DNA of 64,000 nucleotides from a virus. The stretch lies in the IMG/VR virus record IMGVR_UViG_3300025151_003852, positions 1 through 64,000 of that record. One strand, 5' to 3'. Below, in pieces: positions 8,829-17,005 of this stretch; the first letter of the stretch is position 1, and each line of letters opens with the position of its first letter. The notes below the pieces were generated by a model that was not told the origin of the DNA, made no database searches, and worked only from the letters and a program-made list of their open reading frames with translations. The position numbers and the translations under genes are program-made.

Positions 8829-10697
8829 CTAGTTATGAAACTCCGTATCATCAAAGTTTGGACTCCATGTTAGTTTCATGTATGTCTCTCTATTGTGTTC
8901 TAGTATAGGCATCATCTGTTCATACATGTCATGTAGTTCTGTTATAGGCTTATCTAAAATTGATTTGATTAACTCTAATATCTTTTTCAAACGTTCACCG
9001 TGATCTTCTGTTTCATCATAACTCTCGTCCCAAAACTGATCAAACGTTTGATAACCAGACTCTTTAATATACTTTAATGTATATGGTGGTGCTAGTAATA
9101 TAAACGGCTTCATATATTGCATGGGTTGCAATACTTTTTCACTATAGTTCGCACATGATTGTGCGAATCTAGTTTCTGTTACGATATCTACAAACACATC
9201 TCTATAAAAGTTTGCTAACATAGTTTCTTTTGTATTATACAATGATGGTGTTTGCCCGTCTTTATATTCTGCAACCTTAGGCCAAATTGCTTCTTGTGAA
9301 TCAATTCCTATATCACTTGGTTTGTCTACAGTATAAGGTGCGTTTTCTTTACATACTAAATTATTATCTGTTAACTGTTGATAAACTTCAGGTGATGTTG
9401 TCATCCATTGATCAATATCAAAATATAAATTATCTTTTACAACATCAAGTGAATCACTAAAGTACCAACTCAAATAACCATTTTCTCCTGCTAAAAAGTT
9501 TGCTAAAATTTGACGATGTTTCGTAAATCTCCAGTTCAATGATATAAAATGTTTATTAAACTTATGCTTGTGAAAGTCTTCTTTGATTAACGCATTGAGT
9601 CCTACAATAGGACGTTGTGACATAAGATATAGGTCTTCACATTCTAAGTTTAGTATGTTAGCATAATGTGGATAAGATTCTTTGATTCCATATTCACCTG
9701 TCTTAACTGTGATCATTCCAGGCGCTATACCATTGCGATGTTGATAACGTTGGATAGAATCTAATTCTTTAGAACGCATTCTGCTCTTGTCTTCAGGAAA
9801 AGAAAACTCACTATAAAAACCTTGTGTAAATTCTTCTCCTTCATAATATGAACACATGGGCTCAAATAACCAGATAGTCAATCCCCATCTATTAATTTCA
9901 TCTGCGCCGTGTTGATCATGCTCAATCTCGTCAAGTTCTTCGATATAACCATTGTGCATGTATATCATGTCAAATTGTTGTTGATTGTTTTGTGGATTGA
10001 TTAGAGGCAAGATTGATGTCTGTACAAATGGATGCGACAGTTCTGGCTTTTCATGTTTGTTAGGCACGTTGAGAGGAAATAAATGTTCTAGTTGTCCTAC
10101 GTAAGATTCTTTACCTACTAACTGCACCATATACATTTTCTTTTTGCCTACATTTGCATATGATACTTTTGTCTCAGCCCAAAACTTAAACCAGTCTCCC
10201 TTCTTCCAATTAGTGTGAGGTATGCCATCGATTTCTAATAGATGACCCGGCTGCCAATCTTCTAACATCAAAATGCTAATCATTACATCATCAGGGTCTG
10301 CTTTATTTTCTATACAATAATCAGTAATCGAAGGAACATGAGGTGGAATAACATCATACTGACTTAATCTAATAAATTTAAGTCCTTGATCGAAAAGACC
10401 AAACACTCTTTCTATGTCTCTAGCCCATGCAGGTATAGTAGGTTCATTATATTCTTCTACTGTAAAATTGATTGCAGTATTTGTTAAGTATCCTTCTTTA
10501 TGATAAAGTGACACTCTTTCTGTAGACAACGTAGGGCGAGTGTAAGGTAAAAATCTATGTTCTTTGTGCCAAGTTACTCCAAAGTGACCTCTTTCGGTTT
10601 CAGTGTTAATGTTGCACCCCTTTATTAAAAATTTCGTATGTTGACAAGTTAGGGTAATCTTTGTATGACCATAGTTTGGGTACACGTGCAATTGCAT
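8829..10697 (-). CDS. Fusion of an oxygenase-like domain and a TEK-type glycosyltransferase-like domain
   Basis: Up to 622 residues from the most upstream ATG. That start overlaps the aminotransferase gene by about 92 bases, so the true start is likely near or after 10610. Residues 35-200 resemble phage 2OG-Fe(II) oxygenases (W-x-K-E-H-R, then P-P-H-V-P, then S-Y-A-N-V-G and a hydrophobic Q-L-V-G). However, the Asp of HxD and the distal His are replaced, so this domain may be inactive. Residues about 380-600 match the 450- and 492-residue proteins at 20138 and 22456: N-W-R-F-T-K-H-R, D-I-V-T-E-T-R-F (504) and a G-Y-Q-T-F-D-Q-F-W-D-E-S-Y-D tail. The T-E/S-E-K arrangement recalls GT10-type nucleotide-sugar binding. 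Activity is inferred, not shown. Confidence 0.6.
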   Translation of the reverse strand: MQLHVYPNYGHTKITLTCQHTKFLIKGCNINTETERGHFGVTWHKEHRFLPYTRPTLSTERVSLYHKEGYLTNTAINFTVEEYNEPTIPAWARDIERVFGLFDQGLKFIRLSQYDVIPPHVPSITDYCIENKADPDDVMISILMLEDWQPGHLLEIDGIPHTNWKKGDWFKFWAETKVSYANVGKKKMYMVQLVGKESYVGQLEHLFPLNVPNKHEKPELSHPFVQTSILPLINPQNNQQQFDMIYMHNGYIEELDEIEHDQHGADEINRWGLTIWLFEPMCSYYEGEEFTQGFYSEFSFPEDKSRMRSKELDSIQRYQHRNGIAPGMITVKTGEYGIKESYPHYANILNLECEDLYLMSQRPIVGLNALIKEDFHKHKFNKHFISLNWRFTKHRQILANFLAGENGYLSWYFSDSLDVVKDNLYFDIDQWMTTSPEVYQQLTDNNLVCKENAPYTVDKPSDIGIDSQEAIWPKVAEYKDGQTPSLYNTKETMLANFYRDVFVDIVTETRFAQSCANYSEKVLQPMQYMKPFILLAPPYTLKYIKESGYQTFDQFWDESYDETEDHGERLKKILELIKSILDKPITELHDMYEQMMPILEHNRETYMKLTWSPNFDDTEFHN

Positions 10698-11232
10698 CGT
10701 CTAATTTGTCTAAGCCTAACTGTGCTGTTTCAAATGTCATATGATAATGATATCCAAATCTTTTGATTTCTTGGTCTGCCCATGCGGCTTCTAATTCTGG
10801 CCTACCGTCATACCTTATCTGTCTTAAAATTTCTGCATCTTCTGCATTGTCTAAAAGTATCATACCGCCTTTACCCACACTCAAATGTTTTTTAAGTTGA
10901 AAACTTACACACATAATAGTTGATGGTATGTAAGAGTTTTGTCTCCACATAGTTGCGGCATCAAATACATTAGTATTGCCTATCTGATAATACTCTTGCC
11001 ACTTTTCAGAAGTAAAGTGCCATTCATAACCTAACTTTTCAAATGTCATAGGTATAGACAAGTATGTCCAATTAGGACATGTAACTTGATACTTTATTCC
11101 ACGATCACCTTCATCTATTAATCTTAATGCTAACTCAATGCCATGCGTACAGCAATCAACTGCTACTGCATAAGGTGATCCGAAATAGTTTGATACTCTT
11201 TCTTCTAATTGTAATATTGGATTCATCATCAT
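10606..11232 (-). CDS. Short DegT/DnrJ/EryC1-type aminotransferase (large domain only)
   Basis: 208 residues against the usual 360-400. It has the sugar aminotransferase opening Y-F-G-S-P-Y-A-V-A-V-D, D-A-A at 91-93 for the PLP ring, and the lysine block S-F-Q-L-K-K-H-L-S-V-G-K-G-G (110-123) with probable Schiff-base Lys115. The Y-H-Y-H-M-T-F-E-T-A-Q-L-G-L segment at 161 matches the family's N-Y-R-M block. The protein then stops, so the small C-terminal domain is absent. Members of this family aminate keto-sugars bound to nucleotides. It may be a genuine short form, a decaying gene, or joined to the next frame by frameshifting. The start is an ATGA overlap with the radical SAM gene; three consecutive ATG codons are present. 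Confidence 0.75.
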   Translation of the reverse strand: MMMNPILQLEERVSNYFGSPYAVAVDCCTHGIELALRLIDEGDRGIKYQVTCPNWTYLSIPMTFEKLGYEWHFTSEKWQEYYQIGNTNVFDAATMWRQNSYIPSTIMCVSFQLKKHLSVGKGGMILLDNAEDAEILRQIRYDGRPELEAAWADQEIKRFGYHYHMTFETAQLGLDKLDDAIARVPKLWSYKDYPNLSTYEIFNKGVQH

Positions 11233-13580
11233 GGTAATAATTTAGGGTCAAGTTTTGGTTTGCCTTGTTGTGGTTTCTTTTTAAGAATAGAATCTAATGT
11301 TATTGCTTGTTCCATTTCTGCTTTTTGTGGCATGTCTAAATCTTTAGATGAATCTCGTCTTTCTGCTTTTTCTGCTAGTGTGACTTTATACTGATCTAAA
11401 TCTTCCCAATCACCTGTTCCTTGCCAATTTAATTCAAATGAGAAATCAATACTTGCATTTAATTCTTCTTCTTCACGTAATAAGTCAGTAAAGTCTTGTC
11501 CTGATCTACCTTCATTTACGTCCCATTCTGCTTTTGCTAGTTTTCTTGCACGTTTAGCAGTGTTTGCTTGTATACGTGAATAGTCTTGTGCATAGAACGG
11601 ACCCTTTCTGCCTTCTGGGGGCGGCTCTCTATCATCGTATGGATTATCAATTTGATCAAACTTCATTTTAAAATCTGCTGTCCATTGACCTGCATGATCG
11701 ATTTTAAAATTGTATTCAGCATTAAACATACCCGGTCCATACTGAGTGCCGAACTCTTTTAAATCTATCTCTGGATTAAATCTAATGTTTGCTGTGTAAC
11801 CACCTCTTGCTCTCCAAAGATTTCTTAAGAAAGGCCAAATCTCATTAACAAGATGATTGGCAAAAACATTATAGTTACCATTTTTATCTTTAATATTTTC
11901 TTTAATAATGTGATAGTCAAAGTCTTCTTCGTATTCTAATGACCCTTGAAATTCTTCATCGTCTAATATAATATGATAATGTTCTTTCTTTAACGCATCT
12001 CTAATAGGATATGTAATAGGAACTTCTGTACAGTTTTGAAAAAAGTCTAACCACATATGAATAAGTTTAACTCTCATCATTACATGTGTGCCGCCCATCT
12101 TAAAGTCATTTGATATCCAATGACCTTGATACTTGTGCCACGACACATTGTATGCATGTGGATTTTGTCCTACGATTGTTTCAGGACCTAAGCCGTAACC
12201 AACACCTAGACCCATGTTGTTAATGTTATTGTTTCTGTTACGCCACATAAATGTCATAGTGTCTGAGTAGTCTTGGTAGTCTTCTGTAGGGAATGCTACG
12301 ATCCAGTTTGTTGCTCCCCATATACCTACTTTCTTACAGTCAATAAAGTTTTGTTCCATTGCTTCGACAGTTACGCCTTTATGCATATCATCTAATACTT
12401 TTTGTGAGCCTGACTCACAACCAAAGTTAAACATAATACACCCGCCGTCGGCTAAGTCTTGTAGATATTCTAAGTCCATACGTTTATCACAACGAGCATA
12501 ACCAGTCCATTTAACTTTTAATTCTTTTGCTTTACATGCAAGTGCAAAGGCACGCAATTCTTTAATGTTACCATTGATCAACGAGTCAATAAACCAAATA
12601 ACATCTGTGCCTTTATTATAATATAACCATTCGATTTCGTCAATCAAATCTACTGCTTGTCTTTGACGATATCTCCAAAAGTGTGTCTCCTCACAGAACG
12701 TACACTTTGCAGTACAGCCTCGACTAAACTCTGAGTTGACTCCGTTAGGTACGTCATACAAACTAAAATCAATCGATTCGTAGTCTGGCATTGGTAAATT
12801 GTTAATGTTGATTCTTTCACTTTCTTCTTGGTCTAATATTTTAGGGCCATCATGTTCGACACCTTCTTCGATTTCTTCTAACATGACTAAAAGATTCTTT
12901 TCCCCTTCTCCGATGACAACGTAGTCATAATAGTCTTCAATAGCAAACCAACTTTTATGTACATTTGGTCCACCTACTGAAATTTTAATACTTGGATCAC
13001 GTTTCTTAATTTCTTGCATCATATACTTACTAGGTTCTTCTGAGATATAATACAATGAGAAGCCTACAACATTAGGTTTCATTTCTAATATTCTTTCAAT
13101 CTGCTCATCTAACAGAGGTTTTAAAATAGGATGAATATCAGTAGTGTAAGTAGGAGGCAGCCAATGCCAAGATGACGATGGATCCCAAAGTCTGAACGGA
13201 AGTTTCTCGTTTGGCTGCCAATCTTTTCTATATTCCTGATACGCCATTGCGTTCAAGTCTATAATAGTTGTTTCATAACCTGCGGCTTTAGCAATACCTG
13301 ATAGTCTTGCTAATGAAAATGGTGGCATGTACGGAGACCATTCAGGACACAGTACTAATACCATAGTAGTTTCACGTGTTTTATAGTCTACGTAAACTGG
13401 AGTTAAATTCTTTTGTTGTACTGGTTTAGCATATTCAGAAATAGCCATCATCATGTCATGGTGTCTTGCATCTCCCACATCTGACGGCGGCTTAGGCTTT
13501 GGTTCATTTTTTCTTGCTAATGACTGTAGTGTAAAATCCATACGTTGCTTATGTACTCCCGTTACATGTATATTTAACAA
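11229..13580 (-). CDS. B12-binding-domain radical SAM protein (783 residues)
   Basis: A Rossmann-like cobalamin-binding domain occupies about residues 70-245 (P-P-F-S-L-A-R-L-S-G, V-V-G-F-S, S-V-G-G-P-N, V-I-G-E-G-E). The radical SAM core follows, with C-x3-C-x2-C at Cys289, Cys293 and Cys296. Such enzymes usually methylate unactivated carbons or rearrange bonds. The family is normally 450-600 residues; the extra 200-residue tail is charged and unrecognised, with basic and acidic patches. The most upstream start is TTG at 13580 preceded by AGGTG at suitable spacing; an ATG at 13541 is the alternative. It is the first gene of the leftward operon that diverges from the amidinotransferase operon at about 13600. 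Substrate unknown. Confidence 0.88.
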   Translation of the reverse strand: MLNIHVTGVHKQRMDFTLQSLARKNEPKPKPPSDVGDARHHDMMMAISEYAKPVQQKNLTPVYVDYKTRETTMVLVLCPEWSPYMPPFSLARLSGIAKAAGYETTIIDLNAMAYQEYRKDWQPNEKLPFRLWDPSSSWHWLPPTYTTDIHPILKPLLDEQIERILEMKPNVVGFSLYYISEEPSKYMMQEIKKRDPSIKISVGGPNVHKSWFAIEDYYDYVVIGEGEKNLLVMLEEIEEGVEHDGPKILDQEESERININNLPMPDYESIDFSLYDVPNGVNSEFSRGCTAKCTFCEETHFWRYRQRQAVDLIDEIEWLYYNKGTDVIWFIDSLINGNIKELRAFALACKAKELKVKWTGYARCDKRMDLEYLQDLADGGCIMFNFGCESGSQKVLDDMHKGVTVEAMEQNFIDCKKVGIWGATNWIVAFPTEDYQDYSDTMTFMWRNRNNNINNMGLGVGYGLGPETIVGQNPHAYNVSWHKYQGHWISNDFKMGGTHVMMRVKLIHMWLDFFQNCTEVPITYPIRDALKKEHYHIILDDEEFQGSLEYEEDFDYHIIKENIKDKNGNYNVFANHLVNEIWPFLRNLWRARGGYTANIRFNPEIDLKEFGTQYGPGMFNAEYNFKIDHAGQWTADFKMKFDQIDNPYDDREPPPEGRKGPFYAQDYSRIQANTAKRARKLAKAEWDVNEGRSGQDFTDLLREEEELNASIDFSFELNWQGTGDWEDLDQYKVTLAEKAERRDSSKDLDMPQKAEMEQAITLDSILKKKPQQGKPKLDPKLLP

Positions 13581-13622
13581 AATTTCACACCTGCAATATT
13601 TTTAACGACTGTCCTTTTCTAT

Positions 13623-13630
13623 ACTAAATA
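13623..13630 (+). promoter_or_regulatory. Late-promoter-like box ACTAAATA before the plus-strand operon
   Basis: ACTAAATA differs at two positions from the T4-type late box TATAAATA. It lies 24 bases before the amidinotransferase ATG with AGGAG in between. This is the only intergenic space between the two divergent operons, so a promoter is expected here. The match itself is weak. Confidence 0.35.
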
Positions 13631-13653
13631 TTAACATAGGAGTAGATAATAGT

Positions 13654-14616
13654 ATGTACAGCAAAAATGAATGGGGTAAGTTAAAGAAGGTAGTCGTAGG
13701 TATTGCAGACAATGCACGTATACCTGAAGTAGATACCAGCCTTCGACATATCAATTATGCTGACGTAAAAGATGAACTAGACATTCCTACAGGGAAGTAC
13801 CCCCAAATAGTCGTTGATGAAGCAAATGAAGATTTAGAAACATTTGCTGACTTTTTGAGAAACGAAGGCGCGGAAGTAGTTAGGCCTGACATCACAGAGT
13901 GTAATTACTACAACTATTGTCCGCGGGATTCCGTTATTGTTTATAAAGATAAGGCTATTGCTACTCCTATGCCTCTCAGGGCTAGACGTAATGAGTACCA
14001 AGCATATGAACGTCACTTAGAAAACGTTCATCCATATGATATTATACGCAGTGATGATCTTTACAACACAGGATGTTTGGGAGATCCTGATGTGTTAGCA
14101 TTGACAGAAGCAGAACCAGCATTTGATGCCGCTAATGTGTTACGTGCTAACGATGATTTGTTATACTTAGTTTCTAACTCTGGTAACAAATCTGGCGCAA
14201 GTTTACTACAAAGCATTGTTGATGGCAAAGTACATACAGTAGAGGGTATCTACAGTTATATGCACTTAGACTCAACTGTGTGCTTTCTCAGAGACGGTTT
14301 GATGCTACTTAACCCTAGCAGAGTCAAAGACGTTAATCAATTACCAGAACCATTTAGACATTGGGATTACATAATGTGTCCAGATCCTGTACCAATTGGA
14401 CATTATCAAAACTATCGTAATTCATCAAACTGGGTAAGCATGAACTTGTTCTCAGTTAATTCAAACTTAGTTGCACTAGAAGAAAGACAAGAACCTCTTA
14501 GAAAAGAATTAGAAAAACACGGCATTGAGTGTGCTATGTTACCTATGAGACATGCAATTACATTGGGCGGATGTTTTCATTGTGTAACTAACGACTTAAT
14601 ACGTGAAGATGACTGA
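13654..14616 (+). CDS. Amidinotransferase (glycine/inosamine amidinotransferase family)
   Basis: 320 residues. The family moves an amidino group from arginine to an amine, as in AGAT (glycine) or StrB (inosamine phosphate). N-terminal E-W-x-K-L-K-K-V-V-V-G matches the family. P-R-D-S is at 90-93, M-P-L-R-A-R-R-N-E at 106-114, the catalytic Asp in E-P-A-F-D-A-A-N-V is Asp158, the catalytic His in M-H-L-D-S-T is His204, and the catalytic Cys in G-G-C-F-H-C is Cys310. All three triad residues are present. Length is slightly below the usual 350-420. It heads a four-gene plus-strand operon. A guanidino group placed on an amino-sugar made by the aminotransferase is an attractive but untested link. 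Confidence 0.92.
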   Translation: MYSKNEWGKLKKVVVGIADNARIPEVDTSLRHINYADVKDELDIPTGKYPQIVVDEANEDLETFADFLRNEGAEVVRPDITECNYYNYCPRDSVIVYKDKAIATPMPLRARRNEYQAYERHLENVHPYDIIRSDDLYNTGCLGDPDVLALTEAEPAFDAANVLRANDDLLYLVSNSGNKSGASLLQSIVDGKVHTVEGIYSYMHLDSTVCFLRDGLMLLNPSRVKDVNQLPEPFRHWDYIMCPDPVPIGHYQNYRNSSNWVSMNLFSVNSNLVALEERQEPLRKELEKHGIECAMLPMRHAITLGGCFHCVTNDLIREDD

Positions 14617-14773
14617 TTGGATATTTAATAAACTCGCACCTTATGCTATAAGATTTAGAGAATGGTCTAAGGGAAAAATTTGGGTGCAAATACCTTTATT
14701 CATTTTAATATTATGGATGCTTGGGTTTGCAAACCCTTATTGGTGTGTATACCCAGTATGTTGGATACAATAA
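14609..14773 (+). CDS. 54-residue single-span membrane protein
   Basis: ATG at 14609 overlaps the amidinotransferase stop by eight bases and the frame closes with TAA at 14771-14773. A short amphipathic N-terminus (W-I-F-N-K-L-A) and basic residues (R-F-R-E-W-S-K-G-K) precede one hydrophobic span at about 24-42, then an N-P-Y-W-C tail. Predicted topology is N-in. I do not recognise it. Tight coupling to the amidinotransferase and to the next membrane protein supports it as real. Confidence 0.65.
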   Translation: MTDWIFNKLAPYAIRFREWSKGKIWVQIPLFILILWMLGFANPYWCVYPVCWIQ

Positions 14774-14775
14774 AG

Positions 14776-14931
14776 ATGAATAGATTATCAGACAAAGTTT
14801 TATTTGCAATGGTTATTTTTGTAATGGTAGTTGGTATATGGGATATGTCTCGTACGGAACAAATTGAACCTATTATAGAATATATAGATTATCCGTCACA
14901 TATACCAGAGTATATTAAACAGATTGCATAA
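14776..14931 (+). CDS. 51-residue single-span membrane protein
   Basis: The frame starts at ATG 14776, two bases after the previous stop, and ends in TAA sharing one base with the next ATG. It is M-N-R-L-S-D-K-V then a hydrophobic span at about residues 7-23 rich in Val, Met and Phe, followed by an acidic tail with Y-I-D-Y-P. A longer in-frame version from 14680 exists, but that would overlap almost all of the previous gene, so I prefer the short form. Function unknown; the two small membrane proteins may work as a pair. Confidence 0.65.
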   Translation: MNRLSDKVLFAMVIFVMVVGIWDMSRTEQIEPIIEYIDYPSHIPEYIKQIA

Positions 14932-15515
14932 TGATTAAAGGTAAAGTAGAAGTTACATGGACTGAAGAAGATTATATGAATCTTCCTTGGTTTACAAATG
15001 ACGTACATGAAGAAAAGTTTAATGCAACTGTAGCAACTAAAGGCTATGATGTAGGTGTTTCTATGTGTTTTGAAGACTTGCCAGAAGTGTTCCATAAAGT
15101 TGTAGAGCAGTTTGACTTTTTAGATAATATAGTCATCGCAATTAACAAATTAAAAGTAGGTAAAATTTTACCATTCCATACTGACAGATTCATGTCATAC
15201 AAACAACGAAACAATATCAGTGATAATCAACCAATTGAACGTGTGATTGTATTCTTACATGATCAAAAGAAAGGTCATCAATTGTGGATAGAAGATCAAA
15301 TATGTACAGGTCCTGCAGGTTCATACTTTGGTTGGGAACAGAATACTGAACATATGGCCGCAAACTTAGGTGATGAAGATAGATATATTATGCAAGTCAC
15401 AGGTATTACTAAAAATCGTGTAAAAGAACCACAGCATCCTGCTGAGGGAGAAGCCTCTTTAAACTCTTATGGCGATGTTGTTATATATCGTAACGGTATT
15501 TGGAAAAGACCTTAG
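14931..15515 (+). CDS. 2OG-Fe(II)-type oxygenase-like protein
   Basis: 194 residues with the double-stranded beta-helix hallmarks of 2-oxoglutarate oxygenases: H-T-D at 83-85 supplies HxD, and His141 (T-E-H-M-A-A-N-L-G) the distal ligand. Arg151 in R-Y-I-M-Q-V-T-G is placed to bind the 2OG carboxylate or to close the pocket. Related proteins are frequent in marine T4-like phages; they hydroxylate small molecules, residues or bases. The oxygenase-like half of the 8829-10697 protein is a diverged relative in which metal ligands are lost. The gene ends the plus-strand operon and its 3' end overlaps the convergent 66-residue gene by four bases. Confidence 0.75.
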   Translation: MIKGKVEVTWTEEDYMNLPWFTNDVHEEKFNATVATKGYDVGVSMCFEDLPEVFHKVVEQFDFLDNIVIAINKLKVGKILPFHTDRFMSYKQRNNISDNQPIERVIVFLHDQKKGHQLWIEDQICTGPAGSYFGWEQNTEHMAANLGDEDRYIMQVTGITKNRVKEPQHPAEGEASLNSYGDVVIYRNGIWKRP

Positions 15516-15712
15516 GCTTGTTTATCTAACATTCCTAGTTCTTTTTGTAGTCTTTCTATTTCTCGTTTAAGATGTAATTTATCGAATTTTTCTTTTTGAA
15601 TGATGGAATCATCAACTCGGTTTTTGTAATCGTCTGAAACTTGTTTATCTAATGCTCTGTGTCTGTCCATTAACGTTGCTAGTCGATTACGTAGTGATTC
15701 TTTTGAACTCAT
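15512..15712 (-). CDS. 66-residue coiled-coil protein, DUF465/YdcH-like
   Basis: The small, charged, helical protein has L-M-D-R-H-R-A-L-D-K-Q-V and later K-L-H-L-K-R-E-I-E-R-L, matching the DUF465 pattern of two helices around H-x2-L-D and L-K-x-E-I. A strong AGGAGG ribosome-binding site lies ten bases before the ATG at 15712. The molecular role of DUF465 is unknown. It is convergent with the oxygenase gene, overlapping four bases. Confidence 0.7.
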   Translation of the reverse strand: MSSKESLRNRLATLMDRHRALDKQVSDDYKNRVDDSIIQKEKFDKLHLKREIERLQKELGMLDKQA

Positions 15713-15765
15713 CGTTGGGGTTCCTCCTTATTTGTGAACTATTAATATATAATAATACTTAGTAG

Positions 15766-16650
15766 TTAAGGAGTGCGTAAAATAGTTTTCTTCTTTGCAA
15801 TGTCTGCAACAATGTATTCACCTATCTGCTGATGTCCACGAACAGAAGGATGAGGGTCGTTAGGCGCTCCGCCTATACGTTCATAATTATATCGATGACA
15901 TCTAGTTTGAAAGCCTTCAGGATCATCTTCTAACATTGGAAATCGATCATATATGTAATCTTGTATTTCTTGAGGCATTGCGGCAACATATTGATTAAAG
16001 TACCAGTAATAACATTCAATTCCTTTACTAGTCAAAAAATCATACAAGAATCCCATATGAAATAACCAAGTATACATTCCCTCTTGGTCAGTGTAAGTTT
16101 CATATCTGCTTAGACCTCGTTTTATTACATGTGGATCATTATGATTTTCACCAAAAGATATAAGACCGTGAGGGTTTACCTTTGCCCATCGATCTAAATT
16201 ATGTAAAACATCATAGTTGTTATCATTTATAATCTGCTCTCCCCAAATATCTTCTCTCCTCATGGGCGACACTTGATATCTTTTTTGATGCCCTTGTCTA
16301 TGAGTTAATGATTCTTCTTCTGTAGGAACATAATATTCATATCTGTCTTCACATGACCATTGAATAATAACCGTAGTGTTTTTTAAAGTTTCTTCGTCTT
16401 GTTCATTGACCCAATCAAATGTAGTTCTGCATATACGTTGATTGCTTCCGCAACCTTCAGCAAGATTTACACATCTATCAAAGTTCATTAGTTTTTTTAC
16501 GTGAGCAGGCCAAACAATGTTATCATGTAGATAGTCTAGGTGTTCTTTAGTTCCCGGTTCATGAGGAAGATTAAATTGATTCTTTCTGCTAGGTCTATCT
16601 AATCCACCGCCGTATGTCCAACTGCAACCATTAACGAATAGAGTTTTCAT
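15766..16650 (-). CDS. SGNH/GDSL-like hydrolase (second of three)
   Basis: 294 residues. Block I is F-V-N-G-C-S-W-T-Y-G-G-G with candidate nucleophile Ser10; V-N-L-A-E-G-C-G-S-N-Q-R gives the block II Gly and block III Asn. Block V is D-P-H-P-S-V-R-G-H with Asp265 and His267. The full catalytic set is therefore visible. No signal peptide. Family members are esterases, acetyltransferases or deacetylases on glycans and lipids. It overlaps the upstream small gene by 20 bases. It has closer block I similarity to the 322-residue protein at 18927 than to the one at 7192. Confidence 0.82.
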   Translation of the reverse strand: MKTLFVNGCSWTYGGGLDRPSRKNQFNLPHEPGTKEHLDYLHDNIVWPAHVKKLMNFDRCVNLAEGCGSNQRICRTTFDWVNEQDEETLKNTTVIIQWSCEDRYEYYVPTEEESLTHRQGHQKRYQVSPMRREDIWGEQIINDNNYDVLHNLDRWAKVNPHGLISFGENHNDPHVIKRGLSRYETYTDQEGMYTWLFHMGFLYDFLTSKGIECYYWYFNQYVAAMPQEIQDYIYDRFPMLEDDPEGFQTRCHRYNYERIGGAPNDPHPSVRGHQQIGEYIVADIAKKKTILRTP

Positions 16651-17005
16651 ATAATGCCTGTGCCTCTGGTTTTAATATTATTCCAAACATGTCTTCAAAG
16701 TATGATTGTGCATATAAAAATCCACCTTTGTCATAAAAGTCAGTATTGAATTCAAACACAACTAACGGATCAAAGTCAGGTTTATCTACATTGTGAGGTA
16801 AAATAAAAACACTGTCTTTTCGTAAATCTTCTGGTATAGAATCAAAGTCATCACTGCAAACGATAAGTGTCTTATCAGCAGATTCAACTATATCTCTGTT
16901 TAACTCTGCTACAGTCTGATGATCATTCATTACGTCCTCATCATATTCTAACATATATGTTAATTCAATTGGAAGTTTTATCAAATATATTCTTTTTGTA
17001 ATCAT
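16631..17005 (-). CDS. 124-residue protein of unknown function
   Basis: Starting at ATG 17005 gives the ATGA overlap used throughout the operon; an in-frame ATG at 17020 would add five residues. The product is acidic (D and E rich) with a beta-strand-like opening I-Y-L-I-K-L-P, a T-L-I-V-C-S-D-D-F-D segment and no Cys motif, signal or membrane span. I do not recognise a family. Position between a B12 radical SAM gene and an SGNH hydrolase suggests an accessory protein. Confidence 0.6.
   Translation of the reverse strand: MITKRIYLIKLPIELTYMLEYDEDVMNDHQTVAELNRDIVESADKTLIVCSDDFDSIPEDLRKDSVFILPHNVDKPDFDPLVVFEFNTDFYDKGGFLYAQSYFEDMFGIILKPEAQALYENSIR

Noticed and set aside
13654-14616. Arginine deiminase
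   Set aside because: The P-R-D-S and M-P-L-R-A-R-R-N-E blocks, the E-P-A-F-D-A-A context and F-H-C at the active Cys fit amidinotransferases better.
14680-14931. Longer 83-codon version of the second small membrane protein
   Set aside because: It would overlap almost all of the 54-residue gene; the start at 14776 fits the operon spacing.
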